Of a stretch of 7,819 bases of DNA, positions 1 through 7,246 are shown in pieces. The position numbers were made by a program, and so were the translations under genes. Positions within the stretch are counted from its first letter, which is position 1. The number at the start of each line of letters is the position of its first letter. Origin of the DNA: PGYR01 sp041595255 (GTDB lineage: Bacteria > Bacteroidota > Ignavibacteria > Kapaibacteriales > UBA2268); NCBI GenBank assembly GCA_041595255.1, contig JBFHKR010000124.1, positions 1 through 7,819 on the forward strand, given 5' to 3'. Below the pieces are notes generated by a model, which ran no database searches, had not been told where the DNA came from, and worked only from the letters and a program-made list of their open reading frames with translations.

Positions 1-411
1 ACAGACATGACAGAAGATGGTACTTATAAAATAATGCCCAAAGACCAAAAAAATGATGTTCATGTGCATGAATATTTTTCTTTTCAAATCGAATATAAAA
101 ATCAGGTCTACTTCTTCGCTGACTATTATGGCGAGGGCCAACAACTCTACCGAATCTCGAACACTATTAGCTCAGTCGAAGATACCCCACAACCAGAATT
201 AATGACCGTTTATCCGAACCCTGCGAAGGATTTTATACAATTAGAGCTTAGCAAGCCAATGCAGCTAAGCATAGTCAATAGCGCTGGTAAGAAAGTGAAA
301 GATTTTGGCGTAATTGCTGACGGAAAGCTGAATGTGGCAGAGTTAATCTCAGGCGTGTACTTCGTAGTTGATGAGCAGGGTAAAAACATTGCAAAATTTG
401 TGAAGGAGTGA
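1..411 (+). CDS. T9SS-secreted protein, C-terminal part (5' end outside window)
   Basis: The frame is open from base 1, so the ATG at 7 is probably internal and the gene begins upstream; 136 residues are visible before the TGA at 409. The last ~79 residues form a Por/T9SS type A-like C-terminal sorting domain: an SVEDTPQPE linker, the YPNP motif, a beta-rich core, SGVYFVV and a terminal AKFVKE. In this family the domain directs a Sec-exported protein through the type IX system to the cell surface or medium and is usually removed. The preceding segment (YFFADYYGEGQQLYRI) aligns with YFFAEYYQNEVNLWKI just before the tail of the next gene. The missing upstream part is therefore likely also an ELWxxDGT-repeat body, making the two genes tandem paralogues. 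That body and any signal peptide are inferred, not seen. The next gene starts 65 bp downstream on the same strand. Confidence 0.88.
   Translation, partial: TDMTEDGTYKIMPKDQKNDVHVHEYFSFQIEYKNQVYFFADYYGEGQQLYRISNTISSVEDTPQPELMTVYPNPAKDFIQLELSKPMQLSIVNSAGKKVKDFGVIADGKLNVAELISGVYFVVDEQGKNIAKFVKE
172..411 (+). repeat. Direct repeat copy A: T9SS sorting-tail cassette
   Basis: This 240-bp stretch, from the Ser-Val-Glu-Asp linker codons to the stop, aligns without gaps to 2070-2309. A hand count gives 30 mismatches in 240 (about 87% identity) and 67 of 79 identical residues. Exact runs include 44 bp over the YPNP region, 40 bp over the SGVYFVV region and the final 21 bp. GC is about 42% by hand count. 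Confidence 0.92.
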
Positions 412-476
412 GCTTTTTAATGACTAAAATTTTTTTAAATTTAAATACATATTTTAATTAATAGGAGCTAATTACA
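412..476. other. AT-rich intergenic spacer between the paralogues
   Basis: These 65 bp are almost all A/T. TTTTA at 415-419 can pair with TAAAA at 425-429 and is followed by seven T (430-436), giving a 5-bp A/U-only stem that is too weak to call a terminator. I see no TAnnTTTG promoter motif. The second gene may be read through from the first or use an unrecognised promoter. Confidence 0.5.
463..467 (+). promoter_or_regulatory. Shine-Dalgarno AGGAG for the ELWxxDGT gene
   Basis: AGGAG ends 9 nt before the ATG at 477, a near-ideal position, and supports that start. None of the three downstream genes has a comparable purine box. Many Bacteroidota genes rely on A-rich leaders instead of a Shine-Dalgarno sequence. 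Confidence 0.6.
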
Positions 477-2309
477 ATGAAATATATATTATTTTTTTTC
501 TGCTTTTTTAACATTCTTAATGCTAATATAAATGAACGATTAGTAAAAATAGCAATTTCTTCACATGCTCATACTCAGGTTTTTTCTGAGGCAAGCGGTA
601 AATTATTTTTTTCAAACTCATTTTCGTCCAACAACGAAAAAATTTGGGTAACAGATGGAACAATAGAAGGTACAAAAGGACTTGAAGAATTTTCTAATTT
701 CCCTAAAGGGGAAAGATCATTTTTCATTAATGATGACTTAGATAAATTAATTTTAACTAATTATAAAGGACTTTGGTCAACAGACGGTACTGATTTGGGG
801 ACGCAAAAAATTGCTAATCACAATTTAATCAGTGCTCCAAGTTATTTTATTAGTAATAAAGAAAATAAAAACGTTTTAAATGACAAAATACTTCTCGAAG
901 CATATGATATTTTGAAACGTGATATATTAATTACTGATGGTACTTTGGAAGGTACAAATATTATATTTAGGAATATTAAAACATTAAATTTGATTAAAAC
1001 AAGTAAGTTGAAAGATAGTTTTATAATTGAATTCGAATCTGATGAAAAAATATATTTTTATTATTCAATAGATATAAATACCCTTGATACTTTAAACTTT
1101 CTAACAAGCAGTAATAGATTATTTTTTTCAGAGGAGCATAATGGAAAACTTTACTATGTTAAAACTGAAACAGATTCTACAGTTGCCTTATGGTCTACCG
1201 AAGGGACTAAAGAAAGTAATAAATTGATTACTAAATTATCAGTTAAGCTGAAAAATCAAACTCCAACATTCAAATTATATAAGGATAAACTTTATTTTAC
1301 TATTCAAGAAACAGATGATATTAGCTCTCTTTGGGAAACTGACGGTACTTCTGAAGGGACCCAAAGAATTGTAGATATATCATTAAGTGGAGCAATGTTT
1401 AGAATAAAATTCTTTGATTTTAATAATAAATTAATAATAACTAATGAATTAATTGAAAGTGCATATTGGATTACAGATGGAACTAAAGAAGGAACAATTG
1501 AATTAGTTGATAGAAATTATGGTAATCAATTTACCAGAGGACATACAGTTATAAAGAATAGATTATTTACAATAAAGAATGATAATTTGGGCAAGTCAAT
1601 TCCAGTAATCACAGATGGAACTAAAGAAGGAACTAAAGAAATATTAATCCCTGGATTGAAAAATGGAATGATTAATTTCCCAGTTTTACATAATTATAGA
1701 GGGGATCATGCAATATTTGAATTTAATGATAATGAAGGAATGACGAATCTAGTTGTCACTGATGGTTCAAATGAAGGTACATTTATAGTGGATAGGTTTG
1801 CAATGCAAGATATACAAAATAACGATTGGGCGACCATATTTGAAGAATACGTTATTTATTCTAAATATAACGAACTTAATAGTAAATTTATGATGTGTTC
1901 GTTTAATTTAAAAACTAGCGAAAGAAAAGAATTAAAACCTATTGACGCTACAACAAACTTAGCTCCTGAAAAATTACCAGTTTTCCATATTTTCAAAAAT
2001 GATCTGTACTTTTTTGCAGAATATTATCAAAATGAAGTAAATTTATGGAAGATTGAAGGTACACAAACTTCAGTCGAAGATACTCCACAACCAGAATTAA
2101 TGACCGTTTATCCGAACCCTGCGAAGGACTATATACAGTTAGAGCTTAGCAAGCCAATGCAGCTAAGTATAATCAACAGCACTGGTAAAATAGTAAAAGA
2201 CTATGGCATAGTTGATAATGGAAAGTTAAACGTATCTGCACTAATCTCAGGCGTGTACTTCGTAGTTGATGAGCAGGGTAATAATATAGCAAAATTTGTG
2301 AAGGAGTGA
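477..2309 (+). CDS. ELWxxDGT-repeat protein with T9SS C-terminal sorting domain
   Basis: This 610-residue protein is probably exported by Sec and then by the type IX system to the surface or outside. Residues 1-16 are a short signal peptide (MKY, then an Ile/Leu/Phe-rich core; likely cleavage after LNA). Residues 56-532 carry ELWxxDGTxxGT-type motifs beginning near 56, 99, 150, 238, 285, 330, 376 and 425, with a degenerate LWKIEGT at 523. The 43-51 residue period fits beta-propeller-like blades. Residues 532-610 are the sorting domain, with YPNP at 545-548, SGVYFVV at 591-597 and terminal KFVKE. No catalytic motif was recognised, so the role (adhesion, binding or a structural surface function) is unknown. 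The AGGAG box and signal peptide fix the start. The repeat body is strikingly AT-rich: four sampled 60-bp lines gave about 13-28% GC, against about 39% in the tail. The preceding gene is a tandem paralogue. Confidence 0.92.
   Translation: MKYILFFFCFFNILNANINERLVKIAISSHAHTQVFSEASGKLFFSNSFSSNNEKIWVTDGTIEGTKGLEEFSNFPKGERSFFINDDLDKLILTNYKGLWSTDGTDLGTQKIANHNLISAPSYFISNKENKNVLNDKILLEAYDILKRDILITDGTLEGTNIIFRNIKTLNLIKTSKLKDSFIIEFESDEKIYFYYSIDINTLDTLNFLTSSNRLFFSEEHNGKLYYVKTETDSTVALWSTEGTKESNKLITKLSVKLKNQTPTFKLYKDKLYFTIQETDDISSLWETDGTSEGTQRIVDISLSGAMFRIKFFDFNNKLIITNELIESAYWITDGTKEGTIELVDRNYGNQFTRGHTVIKNRLFTIKNDNLGKSIPVITDGTKEGTKEILIPGLKNGMINFPVLHNYRGDHAIFEFNDNEGMTNLVVTDGSNEGTFIVDRFAMQDIQNNDWATIFEEYVIYSKYNELNSKFMMCSFNLKTSERKELKPIDATTNLAPEKLPVFHIFKNDLYFFAEYYQNEVNLWKIEGTQTSVEDTPQPELMTVYPNPAKDYIQLELSKPMQLSIINSTGKIVKDYGIVDNGKLNVSALISGVYFVVDEQGNNIAKFVKE
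642..2072 (+). repeat. Tandem ELWxxDGTxxGT protein repeats (residues 56-532)
   Basis: Eight clear units occur: IWVTDGTIEGT, LWSTDGTDLGT, ILITDGTLEGT, LWSTEGTKES, LWETDGTSEGT, YWITDGTKEGT, PVITDGTKEGT and LVVTDGSNEGT. A decayed LWKIEGTQTS follows. Start-to-start spacing is 43, 51, 88, 47, 45, 46, 49 and 98 residues. The two double-length steps probably hide blades that have lost the motif, giving about ten or eleven units in all. Little repetition survives at the DNA level except between the sixth and seventh units. Confidence 0.85.
1473..1633 (+). repeat. 23-bp perfect direct repeat in neighbouring DGT units
   Basis: Bases 1473-1495 and 1611-1633 are identical over 23 bp and encode TDGTKEGT plus part of the next codon. 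Their offset is 138 bp, or 46 codons, which is one protein repeat. This points to a recent unit duplication or to DNA exchange between units. Confidence 0.8.
2070..2309 (+). repeat. Direct repeat copy B: T9SS sorting-tail cassette
   Basis: This is the second copy of the 240-bp tail found at 172-411, with the same length and no indel. GC is about 39% by hand count, clearly above the repeat body of its own gene. Divergence from copy A is concentrated at 2166-2243. Confidence 0.92.
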
Positions 2310-2310
2310 G

Positions 2311-2355
2311 GGCAACAAATAAATATAAAACTTAAATAAATTTGTGCCACTTTTT
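2311..2355 (+). terminator. Possible Rho-independent terminator after the ELWxxDGT gene
   Basis: GGC-A-ACAAAT (2311-2320) can pair with ATTTGT-GCC (2340-2348), giving nine base pairs with one bulged A and a 19-nt A/T loop. Five T follow at 2351-2355 after AC. It begins 2 bp after the stop codon, where a terminator would be expected. The stem is weak and the loop long, so the call is tentative. Confidence 0.4.
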
Positions 2356-2403
2356 CTGAACTAAATCGTAATTATTGTGTTATTTAAATAAAATTTGCTA
2401 ATT

Positions 2404-2411
2404 TACTTTCG
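2404..2411 (+). promoter_or_regulatory. Weak -7-like element (TACTTTCG) upstream of the TPR operon
   Basis: TACTTTCG differs at one base from the Bacteroidota -7 consensus TAnnTTTG and lies 67 bp before the ATG at 2479. No good TTG/TTTG element sits about 19-21 bp upstream; the nearest TTG (2375-2377) is 26 bp away. A promoter is expected in the 169-bp spacer 2310-2478, but the exact site is uncertain. The leader repeats TTTCG at 2407, 2427 and 2441, with unknown meaning. Confidence 0.28.
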
Positions 2412-2478
2412 CAGCATAGGGTAAGGTTTCGAAAATCCCATTTCGTCCTCTCTATATTACTTAAAAACACAGTATAAA

Positions 2479-5400
2479 ATGACGATTACTAAGATAAAAT
2501 TATATCTTGCTTTTCTCTTCCTCGGGTATTTTACAGCTTCGGCTCAAGTAACCGAGACTAGCTATATATATAATGCAGAAGAGTTAGACAAAGCGATAAG
2601 ACTATATGATACTAAGCTCATAAACCTGAGTGAAAGGAAAATCAGCGATGTTATTCGCAATATGCCAGAGAATCCTGCTAATGATAAAGCTCTGATGTTC
2701 GAAACTGAACTGGATTTAATCAAGGGCAATTTCCATATAGCCGAGACAAAGCTTCTGGACTTCATAAAAGTTAGGAATAATTCCCCATTCGTACCAGTGG
2801 CATATTTCCGAATTGGTATGATGCATTTCAGACAAGAGAAGTTTGAGACCGCTACGTACTATCTGAATTTCGCTTATGAAACGGCTGCCGAGAACTATAA
2901 TAGCCGCCACGAAAAGAAGAACAGCAGACCCGATGATGAGTATTATACTATAGGTCATCATTCTCTTTATTGGAAGGGGATAGCTGAAAGCCAAATCAAC
3001 AAGCAAAATGTGGCCAAGGAAACTTTAGAGCAATGTGCTGAGATATACCCAGAGGGCGAATTCTCTGATGATGCTATATATGCTTATGGTCAACTCTATG
3101 AGCAAGAGTTCGAGAACGAAAAAGCTATTGCGGCATTCAAAAAAGTTAGAATAGAATACCCAAAGACTAATGTTTACATAGCTTCTCTAATCCGTGAAGC
3201 GAATAATTATCTAATTTTACGTAAGTACCCCGATGCACTTTTAGTTCTAGAGCGTGCAAATTTTGCAGCTTTAAGTATATTAGAACAAGACTCAGTTGGG
3301 ATGCAGTACGAAAAGCAAACCAACTTCGAAAATCCGCAAGAGGCAATACTATACCTACGCGGAGAAGCTAGTAATCTAGCTGGTAATTACGAGCAAGCAC
3401 TGATGTATTTCGAGACTTTTCAAAATACTTTTTTCGGTTCACCTTTAGAATACAAGAGTAAGTTGGGTGCTGGATGGGCGTTGCTAAATTTGCAAAGGTA
3501 CAAAGAAGCTTTGGCTTACTTCGATGATATCATCAAGAACTCTGGTGATGACCACTTACAAGTTAAATATAATGCTCAACTCTATAGAGCTGTTACGCTA
3601 GTTAAATCAGGTGATATAGACACTGCGAAAACAGAACTAGATGCTCTTTCTCTTAGTACATCTTTCCCATTCAAAGGAGCTGTATTACTTGAGTTAGGAC
3701 AGATTTATTACAAAGAGAAAGATTATAGTCAAGCTAAAACCGTATTACAAAGAGCTGAAAGATATGCACTATCCCCAGTTACAGCTACTCGTATTAACTT
3801 ATTGCTAGCAGCTACTCACATGGAGTTATCTGAATGGAGTTCAGCAACAGTTACTTATGATAAAGCTATACAGACTATTAAAAATTCAGACTATGTGCTA
3901 ATGCCTAAAAAAGATTGGTATATGTCTGAAGCAAGATTCAGAAAAGGAGTTTCGCTAGTGATGGATAAGCGTAGCAACGAAGCTATTGCATCACTTTCTG
4001 CTTACGTAGCAGATGCTAAGAAAGGTGACCCTAGAATGGAAGAAGCCCTGTTTTGGCTTTCTGAGTCCAATTATGCAAGTGACTTACTTACTAATGCTGC
4101 ACAATCTTATGAAAAATTATTGAAGGAATTTCCTTATCATACTAGAAGAGAGGATATACTCTATTCTTTGGGGTGGTCTTATTTCAGAAAACAAAATTTC
4201 AAACAGTCTAGCAAAATATTCGAACAATTAATAAGCGAATTCCCTAAAACAGAATATGGGGTAGAGGTTTTAGTTCGTCAAGCTGACGGTTATCACATGA
4301 TAAAGTCATACGCTAAAGCTGCTGAATATTACAAAAAAGCTGCCGATTTGGGACCTAAAACAGATGAAGGACGATATGCCTCTTTCCAAAGAGCAGATGC
4401 ACTTTATAGATTAGGCAACTACGACCAATCGCTAGTAGCACTACAGCAATTTGTCAAAAATTATAGTGGTAGCCCTCTAGCACCTAATGCGATGTATCTA
4501 ATAGGTTGGATAAAATTCCAACAAAGGAAGTATGATGAGGCAATTGCTAATTTCAATTTCTTGATAGAAAGATATCCTAATAGTACTTATGTACCTAGAG
4601 CATATTATGCTATTGCAGATTGCCATTATAACAAGAGTGATTTTGATCAAGCTATGATTGCATATAGAAAAGTAGTTGACAAATATCCTTCGAGCGGATT
4701 AGCTCCCGAAGCTATGAGAAGTGTTCAGCAATGTCTAATCTTACTCGGTAGGGAAGATGAAGCTGTTAGTATCATCAACGATTATGTTGAGAAAAATGAG
4801 GATTCTCCATTTACTCGTAGTTTCCGTTCAGATGGTGCACGAATACTATTCGATTCGAAAAAATACGATAAAGCTATAGACGAGTATTCGAAAATTATAA
4901 AAGCTGACCCGAACAATCCAGAAAATGCAGAAGTATTATATTGGATAGGTAAAAGTTATATAAGCATGGATAAGAAATTGGAAGCTGAGAATGCATTTAT
5001 AAAAGTACAGAAAAATTATCCTCAAAGTGATTATGCTAGCCTTGCACTAATGGAAAATGCTCTCTTACAAAAGAGTATTGCAAATGGGAAAAAAGCAGAT
5101 TCACTTTTCGCTTCACTTATAGAATTATATCCTAATGAAGGAACAGCACCAAGAGCTGTGTTTGAAAGAGCATTGATTAACTTCACGTTGGGAGACACAG
5201 CATTCGGATTAAAGATGTATGATTTCGCAGTTCAGAATTATCCAGGTGATGAATATTCTGATGAATCAGCTTACCGTCTAGCTAGTTACTATAAGCGAAT
5301 AGATAGTAATGCTAAGGCAAGGGAATATTTCCTCAAATTAGCACTCAATAGTAAGAGCAACGAATTTGTAGCTGAGTCTTATTACAGAATTGGTGAGCTA

Positions 5401-5652
5401 TGGAAAAAAGATAAGGATTTGGAACAAGCCGAAGCAGCTTATCTACAAATAAAAAATAATTATTCGGGTTACGAAGATTGGTTTTCACTATCATTAGTAA
5501 ATCTGGGTGAGATCTATGAGCAAAGAAAAGAATATCTGAAAGCTAAGGAAATATATTCTGCACTATTAGAATTGCGTCCAGATGATGATTATGGTAATAC
5601 TGCTAAAGCAAGAATTAAGAGAGTAAACCAGGCAATTAAGAAAGATGAATAA
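2479..5652 (+). CDS. Exported large tetratricopeptide-repeat protein
   Basis: This 1057-residue protein has a Sec signal peptide (residues 1-22; KIK, a Leu/Phe/Tyr-rich core, then ASA|Q), so the mature form should be periplasmic or at the inner face of the outer membrane. There is no lipobox. Almost the whole mature chain is helical TPR/Sel1/YbgF-like repeats, with the signature Y-x-x-G-x-x-x-[AGS] ... A-x-x-x-[FY] ... YP. Clear units lie near residues 105-135, 197-229, 325-353, 400-427, 523-553, 559-589, 633-661, 669-701, 707-737, 818-848, 893-922, 966-992 and 1006-1034. TPR arrays are protein-binding scaffolds; no enzyme domain is visible. Translation starts at the ATG directly before the signal peptide, after an A-rich leader with no Shine-Dalgarno. 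Its stop overlaps the start of the barrel gene, which suggests that barrel as a partner. From memory, Bacteroidota genomes often carry TPR proteins of about 1000 residues beside such barrels; this was not checked. The partner and substrate are unknown. Confidence 0.93.
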   Translation: MTITKIKLYLAFLFLGYFTASAQVTETSYIYNAEELDKAIRLYDTKLINLSERKISDVIRNMPENPANDKALMFETELDLIKGNFHIAETKLLDFIKVRNNSPFVPVAYFRIGMMHFRQEKFETATYYLNFAYETAAENYNSRHEKKNSRPDDEYYTIGHHSLYWKGIAESQINKQNVAKETLEQCAEIYPEGEFSDDAIYAYGQLYEQEFENEKAIAAFKKVRIEYPKTNVYIASLIREANNYLILRKYPDALLVLERANFAALSILEQDSVGMQYEKQTNFENPQEAILYLRGEASNLAGNYEQALMYFETFQNTFFGSPLEYKSKLGAGWALLNLQRYKEALAYFDDIIKNSGDDHLQVKYNAQLYRAVTLVKSGDIDTAKTELDALSLSTSFPFKGAVLLELGQIYYKEKDYSQAKTVLQRAERYALSPVTATRINLLLAATHMELSEWSSATVTYDKAIQTIKNSDYVLMPKKDWYMSEARFRKGVSLVMDKRSNEAIASLSAYVADAKKGDPRMEEALFWLSESNYASDLLTNAAQSYEKLLKEFPYHTRREDILYSLGWSYFRKQNFKQSSKIFEQLISEFPKTEYGVEVLVRQADGYHMIKSYAKAAEYYKKAADLGPKTDEGRYASFQRADALYRLGNYDQSLVALQQFVKNYSGSPLAPNAMYLIGWIKFQQRKYDEAIANFNFLIERYPNSTYVPRAYYAIADCHYNKSDFDQAMIAYRKVVDKYPSSGLAPEAMRSVQQCLILLGREDEAVSIINDYVEKNEDSPFTRSFRSDGARILFDSKKYDKAIDEYSKIIKADPNNPENAEVLYWIGKSYISMDKKLEAENAFIKVQKNYPQSDYASLALMENALLQKSIANGKKADSLFASLIELYPNEGTAPRAVFERALINFTLGDTAFGLKMYDFAVQNYPGDEYSDESAYRLASYYKRIDSNAKAREYFLKLALNSKSNEFVAESYYRIGELWKKDKDLEQAEAAYLQIKNNYSGYEDWFSLSLVNLGEIYEQRKEYLKAKEIYSALLELRPDDDYGNTAKARIKRVNQAIKKDE
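5645..5652 (+). other. 8-bp start/stop overlap (ATGAATAA)
   Basis: The barrel gene's ATG (5645-5647) lies inside the TPR gene, whose TAA is at 5650-5652, in a different frame. With no strong Shine-Dalgarno upstream (only the A/G-rich AAGAAAG), reinitiation or translational coupling is likely. This would tie the amounts of the two proteins together. Confidence 0.85.
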
Positions 5653-7243
5653 ATTGAAAAACATATTGCTTTGTGTACTAGTTGTATCATTATATACGGC
5701 GAATGCACAAGAAACACAGAAGCCACAGAATACAGAACCTGCTAGCTTCCCAAATGCAATTATCATTGGAAATTATAATCCTGAAACCGGTGGTGGCACT
5801 AAAAAATTGCCTGATAAACCCAAACCTATGAATCAAGCATCGCTAGATTCATTGAATGATAATGAAAAGCAGAAATTCTTATTACTTCCTCCTGAGAAAA
5901 TACCAGCAAATTTTGTTGTACCAAAGTTCCCTAATGGATATTTAGAAGGTTCTTTTGGAAGTTTTCTAACTCCAAAAGCTATGGCAGGGCTAGATTTTAA
6001 CATAGACAAATTCGATTTCTTTGTAAATGGCGGATTCGAAGGGTCTGATGGTCATGTCGATAATGCTGATTATACGAAAATACAAGCTAATGCTGATATA
6101 GACTATATAGCTCCTGAGCAATTCTGGCTATTTGGTGGTAGTAAGACAAGAACTAAGTTTAGATTCGACAACTGGAACTATAACACTTATGCTTTAGACA
6201 CGGCTGATAATATAAATACTACAAAAATATTTATTGGTACTAGCACTGAGTCTAATTATAATGATTTCAGATTTGACTCAAAACTCGGATTCAATATTTT
6301 TAGTTTGAATGATAATCTGAATGACGGTTCTGAATTTGGAATTAATGGGGGCTTGTTTCTTCATAATCCTTTTGGCTCTGATAAATTTGGTTTGAATGCT
6401 GAAGTAGATTTTAGAACAACAAATTCGAACGGCAATTCGATGATAAAAGCGAATGCTGTATTCCCAATTGCAAAGGGAGATTTCTCTTTTAGTATAGCTC
6501 CAGGTGTTCAATTAGCTACTAATACTGTCAGTGAGAGCAAATTGGCACTATACGCAGATGTAAATATTTCTGCTATTATGAGCCAAGATTTCACTTTCTA
6601 TGCAATAGCAAATACTGGCTTGAGCAATAATTCATTCGTAGATATGTTTGGGATAAATCCCTATGTAGTTACTTCACCTGTTGTTGATTATAAACACACT
6701 GTTGCTATGGGTAAGATATTGTTTAATTATCATCCATTTACATTTATTAGTGCAACTTTTGGTGCCTCATATTCTATCAACCAAAATGATATTAGCTACA
6801 CTAATGATAGTACATTTAGATTTAATCCTGAATATGTAGGGTCTAATAGATTGCAAGCATTTGCTCAATTATTTTGGGATATAAATGAATTGCAAAGAGT
6901 AACAGCTGATTTGAATTTCAATATAACTACTCAAGATTCTACAGACGAACAACTCACTTACGTTCCTACAGTTCAGTTTGCGACTAATTACCACCATTAT
7001 TTCACAAAGGAGTTTGGCACAATTATTGGTGCTAAGTACATAGGGAATAAATACGCTGATCTCGCAAATACAATAGAATTGGATGGTTATTTTGATATAA
7101 CTTTCCGAGCAGAGTATTATTTTTCTGAAAGTTTAGGAGCTTTTGTTAACTTAGAAAATATATTTAACCAAGATATTTATATTTGGAATGGATACAAGCA
7201 AAGAGGAATATTTGCTCAACTTGGTATTCTTTACACATTTTAG
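5645..7243 (+). CDS. Outer-membrane beta-barrel protein, TonB-receptor-like, without plug
   Basis: This 532-residue protein begins with a signal peptide (residues 1-21; cleavage ANA|Q). A polar, Pro-rich periplasmic linker follows (about 22-95; ETGGGTKKLPDKPKP, LPPEKIPANF), then a beta-barrel from about residue 98 to the end. Barrel evidence is alternating polar/hydrophobic strands (for example LEGSFGSF, AGLDFNI, FTFISATFGASYSI, ADLNFNI), Asn/Asp/Gly-rich turns and a terminal LGILYTF ending in Phe, the usual BAM recognition signal. The end (FVNLENIFNQ ... WNGYKQRGIFAQLGILYTF) resembles the last strands of TonB-dependent receptors. However, there is no plug domain, TonB box or carboxypeptidase-like N-terminal domain, and the protein is much shorter than a normal receptor. 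The YLEGSFGSFLTP motif at the barrel start resembles, from memory, a Bacteroidota family of about 550 residues encoded next to large TPR proteins. It may be a porin-like channel or an assembly partner of the TPR protein; the substrate is unknown. Confidence 0.85.
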   Translation: MNKLKNILLCVLVVSLYTANAQETQKPQNTEPASFPNAIIIGNYNPETGGGTKKLPDKPKPMNQASLDSLNDNEKQKFLLLPPEKIPANFVVPKFPNGYLEGSFGSFLTPKAMAGLDFNIDKFDFFVNGGFEGSDGHVDNADYTKIQANADIDYIAPEQFWLFGGSKTRTKFRFDNWNYNTYALDTADNINTTKIFIGTSTESNYNDFRFDSKLGFNIFSLNDNLNDGSEFGINGGLFLHNPFGSDKFGLNAEVDFRTTNSNGNSMIKANAVFPIAKGDFSFSIAPGVQLATNTVSESKLALYADVNISAIMSQDFTFYAIANTGLSNNSFVDMFGINPYVVTSPVVDYKHTVAMGKILFNYHPFTFISATFGASYSINQNDISYTNDSTFRFNPEYVGSNRLQAFAQLFWDINELQRVTADLNFNITTQDSTDEQLTYVPTVQFATNYHHYFTKEFGTIIGAKYIGNKYADLANTIELDGYFDITFRAEYYFSESLGAFVNLENIFNQDIYIWNGYKQRGIFAQLGILYTF

Positions 7244-7246
7244 ATT

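Noticed and set aside
7..411. A complete small gene starting at the ATG at base 7
   Set aside because: The frame stays open upstream to base 1, there is no room to see a ribosome site, and a T9SS tail without a signal peptide makes no sense as a whole protein. A truncated larger gene fits better.
414..436. Terminator between the two paralogues
   Set aside because: Only five A/U pairs precede the T run, and chance pairing is expected in such AT-rich DNA.
172..2309. Mobile element or composite transposon bounded by the 240-bp direct repeats
   Set aside because: Both copies are in-frame coding 3' ends of secreted proteins, and there is no transposase or terminal inverted repeat. Paralogy and conversion explain them better.
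2389..2397. TAAAATTTG as a -7 promoter element
   Set aside because: It has three instead of two bases between TA and TTTG, and no properly spaced -33 element is visible.
2562..3006. Minus-strand open frames at 2562-2765 and 2716-3006
   Set aside because: They lie antisense to the TPR gene, show no family resemblance or start signals, and the + strand frame there is a clear signal-peptide and TPR protein.
5645..5720. Lipoprotein signal in the barrel protein (Cys10) or in the DGT-repeat protein (Cys9)
   Set aside because: Both Cys residues sit inside the hydrophobic core without a G/A/S at -1, and a normal signal peptidase I site follows.
5566..5766. Minus-strand open frame across the TPR/barrel junction
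   Set aside because: It overlaps two well-supported + strand genes. Its hydrophobic look comes from reading A-rich signal-peptide DNA backwards.
6278..6511. Minus-strand open frame within the barrel gene
   Set aside because: It is an antisense shadow with no ribosome site or recognisable motif.
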